From: Spirochaetes bacterium ADurb.Bin218
Lineage (GTDB): Bacteria > Spirochaetota > UBA4802 > UBA5550
Length of the DNA: 64,000 nucleotides
Direction: 5' to 3'
NCBI GenBank assembly: GCA_002069965.1
Contig: MWCI01000003.1
Coordinates: 1 to 64,000, forward strand
Both the position numbers and the translations under genes were made by a program. Of this stretch, positions 7,375 to 15,934 are shown in pieces (positions within the stretch are counted from its first letter, which is position 1; each line of letters begins with the position of its first letter). The notes below the pieces were generated by a model. The model searched no databases, was not told the DNA's origin, and saw nothing but the letters and a program-made list of their open reading frames with translations.

Positions 7375-9180
7375 TTAAGAGTTGTTATTCTGGAAAAAAT
7401 CTTTTATTTTTTTGGCTTTCCTTTCTCCTATTCCATCAATTGTCATGAGCTCAGAAATTTCTGCTGTTGCAATATTTTCTATGGATTTGAACTTTTGTAA
7501 TAGAGCCATTTTGTTTTTGTGACTTAGATCTGGAATATTGTCAAGTTTGGAAGACGTTAAATCTGTATCTCTTAATTTTCTGTGATATGTGATTGCAAAC
7601 CTGTGAGACTCATCTCTTATTTGCTGTATAAGTTTTAAGGCATTGCTGTTTTCCTTTAACCTGAGGGGAGCCTTTTGGGGGTGAGTATATATCTCTTCAA
7701 ATTTTTTTGCTATTGAGATGATTTTCAGATCTAAGTTAAAATTCTCAGCAGCTTCAATTGCGCGGCTTAGTTGAGTTGGCCCTCCATCAATAACAATGAG
7801 ATCTGGAAAAGGGAGATTTTCATTTACAAGGTGCTGAATCCTTCTTGAAAGTGCTTCATGGATCATTCCTGGATCATTTGCGCCTTCATAGCCTCTGATT
7901 TTAAATCTTCGGTAAGATTTTTTATCTGGGAGACCAAGCCTGAATTGCACCATCGATGCCACCGGGAATTTTCCCTGTATATTGGAAATATCAAAGCAGA
8001 CTATAACCTCAGGGATAGCTTCAAGTCCCAGTATCTCTGCAAGCTCTTCCAGCGCAGCAATTGGCTCCAGGGAGGAATTTCTCTCTGCAGCAAGTATGTC
8101 AATGTTTTTTCTTATCATCCGCATGATGGAATGATCCTCTGAGCTTTTTGGATGGCCTATTATTATCTTTTTTTGTGAAATTTCACAGAGGTGTTGTTCT
8201 ATAAGTTTTTGGTCAGAGATTTTATTTTCTATCACTATTGTTTCTGGAATATCTTTTTCTTTATAATATTCTACAATAAATGATTGTATAATATCCTCAT
8301 CTGTGCTGTATTGAGCATTGTCAAAGAGAGAGAGTTTTCTTCCATTTAGAATCCCTCTTCTGAATTCAAAGACAATTACAATGGCTTCACTTCCAAAAAT
8401 CCCGCAGGATATAAAATCCACATTTGAAATTTTTTGAATATCTACTTTCTGAGTCATTGAGGTTTTTTGAATGTCGAATATAATATCCCTTATGGCTGCT
8501 GCTTTTTCGTATTCAAAATTTTTTGAATAGTCAGACATTTTTTTATTAAGACGCTCAACTACAGGTTCTGTATTGCCTTCCAGAAATTCAATGGCATTGT
8601 CCACAAGGGATCTGTATTCATCTCTGGAGATTTTATTCTGGCAAACCCCGCAGCATTTTTTAATTTGATAGTTCAGGCATGGACGTTCACCTTTTTTTAG
8701 AGGAATTTCTCTGTTGCAGCGTTTTAGCTTAAAGATATTGTTTATCATATTGGCAGTATTCTTTGCTGCTCTTGCATCAGTAAATGGACCAAAAACCTTT
8801 TCTGTAGTTTTGTCTATGGTTCTTGTATATAAAACTCGTGGATAATCTTCGTTTATGGTGACTTTTATATAGGGGTAGCGCTTGTCATCTTTTAAACGTA
8901 TATTAAATTTAGGCTTATGCTTCTTTATGAGGTTGCTCTCAAGTATCAAAGCCTCTATCTCTGATTCTGTTACTATGTATTCAATTGAAGAGATATTTTT
9001 AACCAGAACTGATGTTTTTGGATCCTTGTCTTTATTGCTAAAATATGAAGAGACCCTTTTTCTTAGAGAATTAGCTTTCCCTATATAAATTATATTTCCA
9101 GAGTTATCCAGCATGATATACACACCTGGCTCATCTGGAAATCCTGAGATTATTTCTTTTAAATTAGATTCCTCTTTCAT
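7375..9180 (-). CDS. uvrC: UvrC, excinuclease ABC subunit C
   Basis: UvrC makes both incisions in nucleotide excision repair with UvrA and UvrB. The order is typical: GIY-YIG nuclease (GVYIMLDN and IIYIGKA, residues 18-40), a four-cysteine Fe-S region (CNREI...CLNYQIKKCCGVC, about 155-180), the UVR motif that binds UvrB (FEYEKAAAIRDII, about 220), the RNase H-like endonuclease C-terminal domain (CFDISNIQG and VIDGGPTQL), and a helix-hairpin-helix tail (IDGIGERKAKKI). The length of 601 is normal. The ATG at 9180 follows AAGGAAAA. It is monocistronic. Confidence 0.97.
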   Translation of the reverse strand: MKEESNLKEIISGFPDEPGVYIMLDNSGNIIYIGKANSLRKRVSSYFSNKDKDPKTSVLVKNISSIEYIVTESEIEALILESNLIKKHKPKFNIRLKDDKRYPYIKVTINEDYPRVLYTRTIDKTTEKVFGPFTDARAAKNTANMINNIFKLKRCNREIPLKKGERPCLNYQIKKCCGVCQNKISRDEYRSLVDNAIEFLEGNTEPVVERLNKKMSDYSKNFEYEKAAAIRDIIFDIQKTSMTQKVDIQKISNVDFISCGIFGSEAIVIVFEFRRGILNGRKLSLFDNAQYSTDEDIIQSFIVEYYKEKDIPETIVIENKISDQKLIEQHLCEISQKKIIIGHPKSSEDHSIMRMIRKNIDILAAERNSSLEPIAALEELAEILGLEAIPEVIVCFDISNIQGKFPVASMVQFRLGLPDKKSYRRFKIRGYEGANDPGMIHEALSRRIQHLVNENLPFPDLIVIDGGPTQLSRAIEAAENFNLDLKIISIAKKFEEIYTHPQKAPLRLKENSNALKLIQQIRDESHRFAITYHRKLRDTDLTSSKLDNIPDLSHKNKMALLQKFKSIENIATAEISELMTIDGIGERKAKKIKDFFQNNNS

Positions 9181-9252
9181 AATTTTTCCTTAAATTTTAA
9201 GTTATTTTAGTTGCTTTTTATTGTAAAGTTATTATTTTTAATTTAAATTTTT

Positions 9253-9272
9253 AGCCCATTTGGGCTTTTTTT
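9253..9272 (+). terminator. Hairpin plus T tract in the uvrC/phosphatase divergent gap
   Basis: The arms agccca and tgggct (9253-9258 and 9261-9266) with a two-base loop are followed by seven T residues on the plus strand. No plus-strand gene lies just upstream, so it may attenuate a longer leader or block antisense transcription from uvrC. Confidence 0.45.
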
Positions 9273-9333
9273 GCTTGACTTTTTTGACCGTAAAAAATGT
9301 AATTTTTTAAGGTCTTTAGTATTTTTGGGCTAC

Positions 9334-9396
9334 TTGACAGGATAGGTAAATTAACTATTTTCTACCCGGGTAAAGTGGTTTTGCTTCTAAGCAAAA
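9334..9396 (+). promoter_or_regulatory. Promoter and palindromes upstream of the SpoIIE-type phosphatase
   Basis: A consensus -35 TTGACA (9334-9339) is followed after 16 bases by TATTTT (9356-9361). Just downstream are the perfect palindrome tacccgggta (9363-9372) and an eight-pair hairpin TTTTGCTT/AAGCAAAA (9379-9396), directly before the ribosome site AGAGGAG. The placement fits an operator and a leader hairpin controlling the phosphatase. Confidence 0.5.
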
Positions 9397-9409
9397 GAGG
9401 AGTTTAGCC

Positions 9410-10813
9410 ATGAATAGCATAAGTGCCTCGGGGAAAAATTTTCTGCTTCGATACGTTGACCCCTCTATGATTTTTTTGGTAAAAAGAGGTCAACAACTGG
9501 TCTTTGTTGGTTATATGTTCATCATAGCAGAGACTTTTGTGGCAATAAGACTTGGACTCACTCAAATCAAGGTGGAGCAAATAGCCTTTCTCTCATTTTT
9601 CTCTATCTCTGTGTCACTTTTTCTTATATTATTTCTGGAATTTAAAAAGGTCTTGTTGCTATGGCATGAGTATTTTGTTTTTGCTGTAGATCTCATAGCT
9701 TATCTTGTGTTTTTTATATTGTGGTCATACTGGCTTGAGGATATGAGATTTCTTGGTCTTATTAGCTCACTCATTGCAATTGGCATCTGTCATTCTTATG
9801 CAAGCTTTGGTCAGTCTCTGAGCTTGTCTCTTTTGACTTTGCTTTCCTATGGAAGCCTCTCTTATGTTGCAATTGTCCTTAATGGTCAGAGTGGCTCCTT
9901 TGTGAGAGAACTATTTTTTGCATTCTGCCTGATACCTGCCTTTATACTTTGCGCAATTACTTCCAAGGCAGTGGACACTCACAAGAGAAGATTAAAAAAA
10001 GCAAGACAGGAGCTTGAAAGGAAAAATGAAGCTTTATTTGAACTCAATGAGACTCTGAAATTTGAACAGGCACTTACAGAGGCAGAGATGGAGCTTGCCC
10101 ATGACATCCAGTGTGCCCTTTTGCCATCAAAGGCCCCGGATGTAAGCGATTGGGATATTGCTTTTTATTCACGTCCAAAATCTTCAGTTTCTGGTGATTT
10201 CTATGATTTTTATAGCTCCAATGGAACTCTTGATGGTCTTGCGCTTTTTGATGTATCAGGCCATGGAGTAGCACCTGCACTTGTGACTATACTACTTAAG
10301 CCTTTGCTTTTTAAAAATTTTAATAAATTTAATGATAATCCTGTGAAGATTTTTGAACAGAGCAATAAAGAGGTTCTGGAAGATCTTGAAGATGTTAATA
10401 TATACATCACAGGGGTATTGCTTAAAATAAAAGGAGCTGAGGTTGAGTATTTGAATGCGGGCCATCCAGATATCCTTTACCTTAAAGACAATGGTAAGGT
10501 AGAAGCAATTATAGATGAGGATGATAGCTTCAAAGGCAGGCCTCTGGGAATAGGGGATGTTCTTGATTATTCATCTTTTACTTTTAATGTCAACAACAAT
10601 GAGATGCTTCTGCTTTATACTGATGGTCTTATAGAGAGTAGAAATAGTGGTGGAAAGCAATTTGGCAGCGAAAATTTGACTTTATCTTTTTCAAAGTGCT
10701 ATGGTATGTCTGCATCGGATTCCTTGAATTTTATTCTTGAGGAGTTTTATTCCTTTCTTGGAAATTCGCAGCCTATTGATGATATTACCGTGATAATTGC
10801 AAAAAAACTTTAG
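9410..10813 (+). CDS. Membrane-bound SpoIIE/PP2C-type serine phosphatase (467 aa)
   Basis: Residues 20-195 contain about six hydrophobic helices, followed by a coiled-coil linker (195-235) and a SpoIIE-type PP2C domain (about 235-467). Catalytic metal motifs are visible as SGDFYDFY, ALFDVSGHGVAPAL and LLLYTDGLIESRN. Such proteins dephosphorylate anti-anti-sigma factors (STAS domain), with the membrane part as sensor. A matching RsbW-like kinase is encoded at 44207-44803, so a partner-switching circuit is plausible, though no STAS protein lies in the window. The ATG at 9410 has AGAGGAG upstream. Confidence 0.9.
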   Translation: MNSISASGKNFLLRYVDPSMIFLVKRGQQLVFVGYMFIIAETFVAIRLGLTQIKVEQIAFLSFFSISVSLFLILFLEFKKVLLLWHEYFVFAVDLIAYLVFFILWSYWLEDMRFLGLISSLIAIGICHSYASFGQSLSLSLLTLLSYGSLSYVAIVLNGQSGSFVRELFFAFCLIPAFILCAITSKAVDTHKRRLKKARQELERKNEALFELNETLKFEQALTEAEMELAHDIQCALLPSKAPDVSDWDIAFYSRPKSSVSGDFYDFYSSNGTLDGLALFDVSGHGVAPALVTILLKPLLFKNFNKFNDNPVKIFEQSNKEVLEDLEDVNIYITGVLLKIKGAEVEYLNAGHPDILYLKDNGKVEAIIDEDDSFKGRPLGIGDVLDYSSFTFNVNNNEMLLLYTDGLIESRNSGGKQFGSENLTLSFSKCYGMSASDSLNFILEEFYSFLGNSQPIDDITVIIAKKL

Positions 10814-10823
10814 CCTATTTTTA

Positions 10824-12485
10824 TTATGGTATTTCGATTTGTGAGTTTTCAATTATCGATTTCGCAAGCTGAGGCGGAGTGTTATCTAAGAAATCTCTCA
10901 AATCTTCTCTATGCTCAAAGGGACGCTTGAGAATAATCTGTGAAGCTCTTTCTTTGCCAATGCCAGGTATAAATTCAAATGATTTTGCAGGGGCCTTGTT
11001 TATATTGAAAGGAACTGGCAAAGCAGAGAGAGACCTTTCTCTGTGCCCAGTAATTATGACATCCTGAAAAGATTTAAACTGAAATTCCCCAGGGATTTTT
11101 ACTGTGATGGAATAGCTTGCAATTTGCTTTGCAAGAGAGTAACCCTCTCTTATTTCAAGGACAAAATTATCTCTGAGAATTGTGCCTGTTGGATAAATCT
11201 GGCGCAGCATCAAATTATCAATCTCATCACGGATTTTGTCACGGTAGTATTCAAATCTTTTTGTAATGCCATTGGTGATTTTGTATTTTTCTGAGTAAAT
11301 TGGAGTATCTGGATAGGGCTGCAATTTCCTTATATTTATCCGCTTAACAAGTAAACCTTCCTCTGCTATTCTGGCAAGATAATCATAGTTAATTCTAAAT
11401 GTATCCATGGTTTCACCTTTAAGTCCATGGATGAGATTTATGCCAGGAAGCAATGCTGGTATTCCATCAACTCGAAAGCCGCATATATCGTTTACCATTC
11501 TCACAGCCATCACAGCCTGTTCAGGTGTAACCTTAAGAGAGTTAAGCTTAACTACCTCTTTATCAAAGGATTCAATTCCAAAGGGGAGTGTATCCCCTGG
11601 AGTTACAGCTTTTGCTATTGTTTCAAGAATTCTTGAGGAATGCTCAGGCCAGTTTACAATGGAGCCAGGATTTGCATTGTCGACATTCAGTATTTTGATT
11701 TTTCCTGAATCTTTTCTATGCTGAAGTTCAGAGAAAAGTTCCGTAACTGCAGAAGGTTCAGGCTGAGGAAATCCGTTGCGATAGACCTTGAGATTGCTGC
11801 CAAACTGAATAATATCCGGTTGCCTGCCTATGCGAAAGCGAGTTGCCCCTGCAGAAATAAGAGAGTCAACCTCTTTAATAATATCTTCTGTTTTGCGAAA
11901 TTCAATTATTTTTATAAGGCCCTCAGAGCAAAAGGAACAATGACTTTCACGGGGGCATCCTCTGCCTGTTTCAATTTCACAAATTATATCCGGGAACCAT
12001 GGATGCTTTTTAATTATCTCTGCCCCGGCAACAGACCATTGAGCAATTTCTTCGGTTGTTCTTGGCAGATCGATTGGTTCACCTTTTATGAGTGTAAAGG
12101 CAAATTTTTCTATATCATTTTTTATTGTTACAACATTCCCAAGCCCACTGTCAACTGCACGATTGATGAGACCGCCAATTGCAATTTTAATCTTTTTGTT
12201 TTGTCTTATGATTTTGTTGATCTCAGTCAGAGTGCCTATTCTGGCACCAAGATATTTTCCTGGCACAACAGCGCCACCTGTGAGAAATACGTGTTCATAG
12301 TCATCGCTAAGAGAAAAGTTGTTGTTTCTTAAGTGATCAATTGTCTGATAATCAATAGACTCTGGCGATAGACCAGCAGAAATAAGAGCTCCATATATAT
12401 ACCTTGGGTATGGAGAAATAAATGGCGGCACCCCAAGACATGCTGGTTCATCAACATAGCAATCCAGTATTAAATATCGTTTCAT
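10824..12485 (-). CDS. Radical SAM enzyme with C-terminal helix-hairpin-helix (COG1031-like, 553 aa)
   Basis: The radical SAM cluster site is GCPRESHCSFC, which is CX5CX2C rather than the common CX3CX2C, preceded by the IETGRG strand. The barrel continues with IPALLPGINLIHGLKGET. The last 60 residues hold a helix-hairpin-helix (FEFIPGIGKERASQII) that would bind nucleic acid. This domain pair matches the uncharacterised COG1031 family known mainly from archaea. The start ATG overlaps the HD-domain gene stop by four bases, so the two form an operon. Substrate is unknown; a tRNA or DNA modification is one inference from the HhH. Confidence 0.82.
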   Translation of the reverse strand: MKRYLILDCYVDEPACLGVPPFISPYPRYIYGALISAGLSPESIDYQTIDHLRNNNFSLSDDYEHVFLTGGAVVPGKYLGARIGTLTEINKIIRQNKKIKIAIGGLINRAVDSGLGNVVTIKNDIEKFAFTLIKGEPIDLPRTTEEIAQWSVAGAEIIKKHPWFPDIICEIETGRGCPRESHCSFCSEGLIKIIEFRKTEDIIKEVDSLISAGATRFRIGRQPDIIQFGSNLKVYRNGFPQPEPSAVTELFSELQHRKDSGKIKILNVDNANPGSIVNWPEHSSRILETIAKAVTPGDTLPFGIESFDKEVVKLNSLKVTPEQAVMAVRMVNDICGFRVDGIPALLPGINLIHGLKGETMDTFRINYDYLARIAEEGLLVKRINIRKLQPYPDTPIYSEKYKITNGITKRFEYYRDKIRDEIDNLMLRQIYPTGTILRDNFVLEIREGYSLAKQIASYSITVKIPGEFQFKSFQDVIITGHRERSLSALPVPFNINKAPAKSFEFIPGIGKERASQIILKRPFEHREDLRDFLDNTPPQLAKSIIENSQIEIP

Positions 12486-13033
12486 AGTCTTTTTAGCGCT
12501 GTTTCAATATCACTGTGCATATAACTTTGTATTTTTTCTTCAAGTTCAAGAATGAAGGATTTATTCTTGAGTATCAGTTCCTTTGCTTTATCTGTAATTC
12601 CATATCTCTCAACAAGATCGGCAACTCTTTCGTCCACAGAAACTATTTTATCATGCATAACCCTTTTGTCTGCATAATAAACAATCTCTTTTTCAGATAA
12701 AGGTATTTCTCTCTTGTAATCATTAAAGACTACATGGTTTTCTACAATATCAGCTATAGTATCAAATCCCATCCTGCGTAGCATCTGGCCACCTAAGAGG
12801 TCATGTCTCATCTCTTTATGAATAATTGCATGAGTTTTTGCTATATCGTGCAAAAGTGCTGCTGCAATTAGCAAATCTTTATTAATTAAAGTTTGATCCA
12901 CAAGATTGTTATAAATGGCAACTGAAACATTTTTTACCTGAATGGAATGATCCACTATATTAGGAAACATTCCAGAATTACGTATTATGAGAAAACATTC
13001 CTCTTCACTGGGATATTTTATAGAATTGTTCAT
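12482..13033 (-). CDS. HD-domain phosphohydrolase (183 aa)
   Basis: The HD metal site is visible as HSIQVKNV, LLHDIAKT (residues about 62-69) and the later His residues in HKEMRHDLLG and ENHVVF. The fold is that of small cytoplasmic HD hydrolases acting on nucleotides, but the substrate is not predictable. It is the first gene of a two-gene operon with the radical SAM enzyme and overlaps it by four bases. A 24-base palindrome lies 84 bases upstream of its start. Confidence 0.85.
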   Translation of the reverse strand: MNNSIKYPSEEECFLIIRNSGMFPNIVDHSIQVKNVSVAIYNNLVDQTLINKDLLIAAALLHDIAKTHAIIHKEMRHDLLGGQMLRRMGFDTIADIVENHVVFNDYKREIPLSEKEIVYYADKRVMHDKIVSVDERVADLVERYGITDKAKELILKNKSFILELEEKIQSYMHSDIETALKRL

Positions 13034-13116
13034 ATTACGCTGTCTTTGCTTTTATATATCATGCCTTTAAAAAGTCTATCAAGATTTTATTTTTTTTAAA
13101 TTAAAATTAAAAAATT

Positions 13117-13140
13117 ATTCCTAAACTATAGTTTAGGAAT
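13117..13140. repeat. Perfect 24-base palindrome upstream of the HD-domain gene
   Basis: The arms attcctaaacta and tagtttaggaat meet without a spacer. It lies between the HD gene and an IS5-type transposase scrap, so it could be an operator, a terminator for leftward transcription (A/T-rich flank) or a relic of the insertion sequence. Confidence 0.85.
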
Positions 13141-13281
13141 GAAAGAATGGGTATTTATTGTCTATCAAATAGTTTCAGAGCACCTTTAAAAACTCATAAA
13201 AAACTTGCAAAAAAAGCGAGGAGACATAATATTGAAGCATCTTAATTGAAATAGCGCTGTTTTTCCATGACAGGGGCTAAA

Positions 13282-13413
13282 ATGAATAAGAATAGGGGGG
13301 CATCACATTACGATTATGTGTTCCTGTTTAAGGTGCTGATTATACAGAAGTTTTATGGGTTATTGGATGAGCAGACAGAATATCAAATATTTGGAGAAGG
13401 AAGGCATTATTGA
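13282..13413 (+). pseudogene. IS5-family transposase fragment
   Basis: A 43-codon frame reads HYDYVFLFKVLIIQ then LLDEQTEYQI, the conserved early segment of IS5-type transposases (usual form YDPVLMFKILVLQ ... SDEQTEYQI). The frame ends at TGA 13411-13413 well before the catalytic DDE region, and no full transposase follows. The surrounding 13034-13646 holds no other gene; remnants in other frames (13141-13260) have stops. It is a decayed insertion sequence. Confidence 0.75.
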
Positions 13414-13646
13414 GGGAGTCGTTATAAAAATTAGGTTTTTAGAAGTCCGCTTCAATTAAAAATCACTGATACAAATTGTCAGATAAATAATTTTTTATTT
13501 TTTAAATAGAGTTATTGACATGTTATGTCAAAATATTAAAAATGATAACAAATAGCTTAAATTACTCAACATTTGATTGTATTTCAACTTCTAAATGAAT
13601 GGGAAAAATTTAAGATATTAAATAAACAATACATAAGGAGTCAATT

Positions 13647-13811
13647 ATGAATATGCCGGGTATTGGAGAATTGATAATAATCTTTCTTATAGTTCTGGTA
13701 CTTTTTGGAGCTGGAAAAATACCTGTAATTGCCCGCGACCTGGGTAAAGGGATCAGGGATTTCAAAAAGGCTCTCTCTGGCGAGTTGGATGATGATAAAA
13801 AGGATAAATAG
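13647..13811 (+). CDS. tatA: TatA/E, twin-arginine translocase small subunit (54 aa)
   Basis: TatA forms the protein-conducting part of the Tat system in the inner membrane. The short protein has the full signature: MPGIGELIIIFLIVLVLFGA (membrane helix), the hinge GKIP, then the amphipathic helix ARDLGKGIRDFKKAL and an acidic tail. The ATG at 13647 follows ATAAGGAG. Its TAG stop overlaps the GTG start of the next gene, an FdhE family protein, whose clients (formate dehydrogenases) are Tat substrates; the pairing is therefore sensible. Confidence 0.93.
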   Translation: MNMPGIGELIIIFLIVLVLFGAGKIPVIARDLGKGIRDFKKALSGELDDDKKDK

Positions 13812-14653
13812 TGTTAATGAAAAATCACAGTGAATATTTAAATAAAAAAAAGGATTTTATCAGGGAAAACTCTTCACTTTCAGAAAATTTTTTTACATTT
13901 TATACAGGTCTTTTTGAACTACAACAAAAGGCCTATGATGCCTTAGGGGAAGTGTCTCTGAGTTTTGAATCCTGCGGAAAGGATAACCTCCCATTTTTGA
14001 AGATAGAACATCTTAAGCTGGATTCTAAGATATTGGATGTATTAAATATCTTGGCTCTTGACATATCTTCAGAAATAAAAAAAACAAATCCTGGAATGGA
14101 TTTTTCTGCCTTTGAAAGTTCTTTTGTTACAGATGCAACAGATTTGCTTAAGAGTTTGCTTGCCAAGGATTACTCTTACTTTGAATTAAAAGAAAAGGCT
14201 TATAAGCTTGATATATCAGAGATACTTTTTATGGTCCATAATATTTTTAAGCCTTTGATGATTAAAGCAGCTGAGAATGCTAATTTAAAAATAGAAAAAG
14301 AAGACTGGCTTAGAGGCGATTGCCCCTTTTGTGGCTATTTACCAGACTTTAGCAAAATAGTTGAATCAGTGGATAATAAGCGTAAGCTTCATTGTTCGCT
14401 TTGCGAGAGTGAATGGGAATTCCCAAGATTGCAATGTCATGTCTGTGGAAATGACAATCAGGAGACTCTCGGTTACTATGAATATGAAGGCACAGACTAT
14501 AGAATCTATTATTGTGAGCATTGCAAGAGTTATATTAAGGCATTAAAAATTCCTAAGCTAAAAGAAGAATCTAACATAGACCTTGCTGTTGAGGATATTG
14601 TAACAGGTTTCCTTGATTCTTCCATGATGCAGAAGGGATATGTTAGATGTTAA
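13811..14653 (+). CDS. fdhE: FdhE-like formate dehydrogenase accessory protein (280 aa)
   Basis: FdhE is a rubredoxin-like metal protein needed to mature Tat-exported formate dehydrogenases. Four CXXC pairs are present between about residues 175 and 240: CPFC, CSLC, CHVC and CEHC, in the spacing of that family, after a helical N-terminal half. The GTG at 13811 overlaps the tatA stop; ATG at 13817 is an alternative. No formate dehydrogenase subunit is in the window. The next gene, an Lrp-type regulator, follows after 23 bases and probably shares the transcript. Confidence 0.85.
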   Translation: MLMKNHSEYLNKKKDFIRENSSLSENFFTFYTGLFELQQKAYDALGEVSLSFESCGKDNLPFLKIEHLKLDSKILDVLNILALDISSEIKKTNPGMDFSAFESSFVTDATDLLKSLLAKDYSYFELKEKAYKLDISEILFMVHNIFKPLMIKAAENANLKIEKEDWLRGDCPFCGYLPDFSKIVESVDNKRKLHCSLCESEWEFPRLQCHVCGNDNQETLGYYEYEGTDYRIYYCEHCKSYIKALKIPKLKEESNIDLAVEDIVTGFLDSSMMQKGYVRC

Positions 14654-14676
14654 TTTATAAGATAGAGGAGATCTAA

Positions 14677-15183
14677 ATGAAGCCATGCAGGGTAGATGAA
14701 AAGGGAGAGCAGATTTTAAGAATTCTCTCAGAAAACAGTAAAATGGATTTTCTTGATATTGCAAAACAGATAAATTCCACTCCAGAAGAGGTTGAAAGTT
14801 ATATAAAGGAATTTGAGAAGGAGAAAATAATTCTTGGATATAAAGCAAATGTAAACTGGCAGAGAGTGCGCCAGAATGACGTTAAAGCATTAATCGAGGT
14901 AAAGGTTATCCCGGAGCGCAAAGTTGGTTTTGATGCTGTTGCTGAATCCATTTATAGATTTCCTGAGGTTTCCACTGTATATCTAATTTCTGGTGGCTAT
15001 GATCTTCTTGTTCAGGTGGATGGTTTGAGTCTCAGGGAAGTAGCTCAGTTTGTTTCAGAAAAGCTTGCAACTATTAAGGGTGTTCAGTCCACTGCAACTC
15101 ACTTTTTGCTCAAAAAATATAAAGAGGATGGCGTAATACTTGTAGATCATCCAGAAGTAAAAAGACTCCCTGTTACACCATAA
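14677..15183 (+). CDS. Lrp/AsnC-family transcriptional regulator (168 aa)
   Basis: The N-terminal 60 residues are an AsnC-type helix-turn-helix (EQILRILSENSKMDFLDIAK). Residues about 70-150 form the RAM ligand-binding domain with VKALIEVKVIPERKVGFDAV and VYLISGGYDLLVQVDG. These regulators form octamers and respond to amino acids or related ligands. It lies in line with tatA-fdhE and ahead of an HhH-GPD gene by three bases. Its ligand and targets are unknown. Confidence 0.9.
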   Translation: MKPCRVDEKGEQILRILSENSKMDFLDIAKQINSTPEEVESYIKEFEKEKIILGYKANVNWQRVRQNDVKALIEVKVIPERKVGFDAVAESIYRFPEVSTVYLISGGYDLLVQVDGLSLREVAQFVSEKLATIKGVQSTATHFLLKKYKEDGVILVDHPEVKRLPVTP

Positions 15184-15186
15184 ATT

Positions 15187-15900
15187 ATGAATATAGAACT
15201 TTCATCTGTATATAAATTGCTCAAAAAAAAATATGGGTCACAAGGGTGGTGGCCCATTGTAAACCCAGATACTGGCAAAAGCGAGTATGCTCTTGGGGTT
15301 CCTCGCAATACGGATGATATTTTTGAAATAGCAATTGGAGCGATACTCACTCAAAACGTAGCCTGGATTAATGTTGAAAAGGGAATTGCTAATCTAAAAA
15401 GAGCAGGTATTTTTTCACCTCAATCACTTTTAAAGGCAAAGGAAGATAAAATTGCTTCTTTAATTACCTCCACAGGGTACTATAATCAAAAGGCAAAAAA
15501 GATTAAAAATTTTCTCCAGTGGTTTAAAACTTATGACTTTAATTTTCAAAATTTTTCGAAGCTAAAGATTGAGGAGATGAGGCGTCAGCTTCTTGAAATA
15601 AAAGGTATAGGTCCAGAAACAGCGGATTCCATTTTGCTTTATGGTTTAAAAAAGAAAATTTTTGTTGTAGATGCTTATACAAAGAGAATTTTTAGCCGAC
15701 TGGGGTTTTTCCCAGAGTCTTACTCCTATGAGCAGATGCAGGAATTTTTTGATAATAATTTTAAAGGAAATGTTTCTTCTTATAATGATTTTCATGCTTT
15801 GATAGTTGTTCATGGTAAGGATATATGCAAAAACGATCCTTTATGTGGTCAATGCTTTTTAAACTCCTATTGTATTTATTGCCTTGACCATCTTGGATAG
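15187..15900 (+). CDS. Endonuclease III-related HhH-GPD DNA glycosylase (COG2231-like, 237 aa)
   Basis: The helix-hairpin-helix and GPD loop are clear: LLEIKGIGPETADSILLYGL then the catalytic Asp in FVVDAYTKRIF. A C-terminal four-cysteine cluster loop (CKNDPLCGQCFLNSYC) would bind a [4Fe-4S] cluster as in Nth. The catalytic Lys of Nth (in GIGPKTA-like motifs) is replaced by Glu (GPETAD), which is typical of monofunctional or divergent members. It probably removes damaged bases. Stop is followed by a GC-rich hairpin. Confidence 0.88.
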   Translation: MNIELSSVYKLLKKKYGSQGWWPIVNPDTGKSEYALGVPRNTDDIFEIAIGAILTQNVAWINVEKGIANLKRAGIFSPQSLLKAKEDKIASLITSTGYYNQKAKKIKNFLQWFKTYDFNFQNFSKLKIEEMRRQLLEIKGIGPETADSILLYGLKKKIFVVDAYTKRIFSRLGFFPESYSYEQMQEFFDNNFKGNVSSYNDFHALIVVHGKDICKNDPLCGQCFLNSYCIYCLDHLG

Positions 15901-15909
15901 AAATTTTTT

Positions 15910-15934
15910 GCGGCCATTTTTAAGGCCGCCTTTA
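15910..15934. terminator. GC hairpin between convergent genes
   Basis: The arms gcggcc (15910-15915) and ggccgc (15924-15929) flank an eight-base AT loop, with ctttatt on the plus side. It sits in the 34-base gap between the glycosylase and nitroreductase stops and likely ends the plus-strand transcript. Confidence 0.6.

Noticed and set aside
11718-12332. 204-codon plus-strand frame
   Set aside because: It lies wholly antisense to the radical SAM-HhH gene and is Cys- and Phe-rich in a way typical of shadow frames.
13141-13260. Further coding sequence of the transposase
   Set aside because: Frames there have stops and show no convincing transposase motif.
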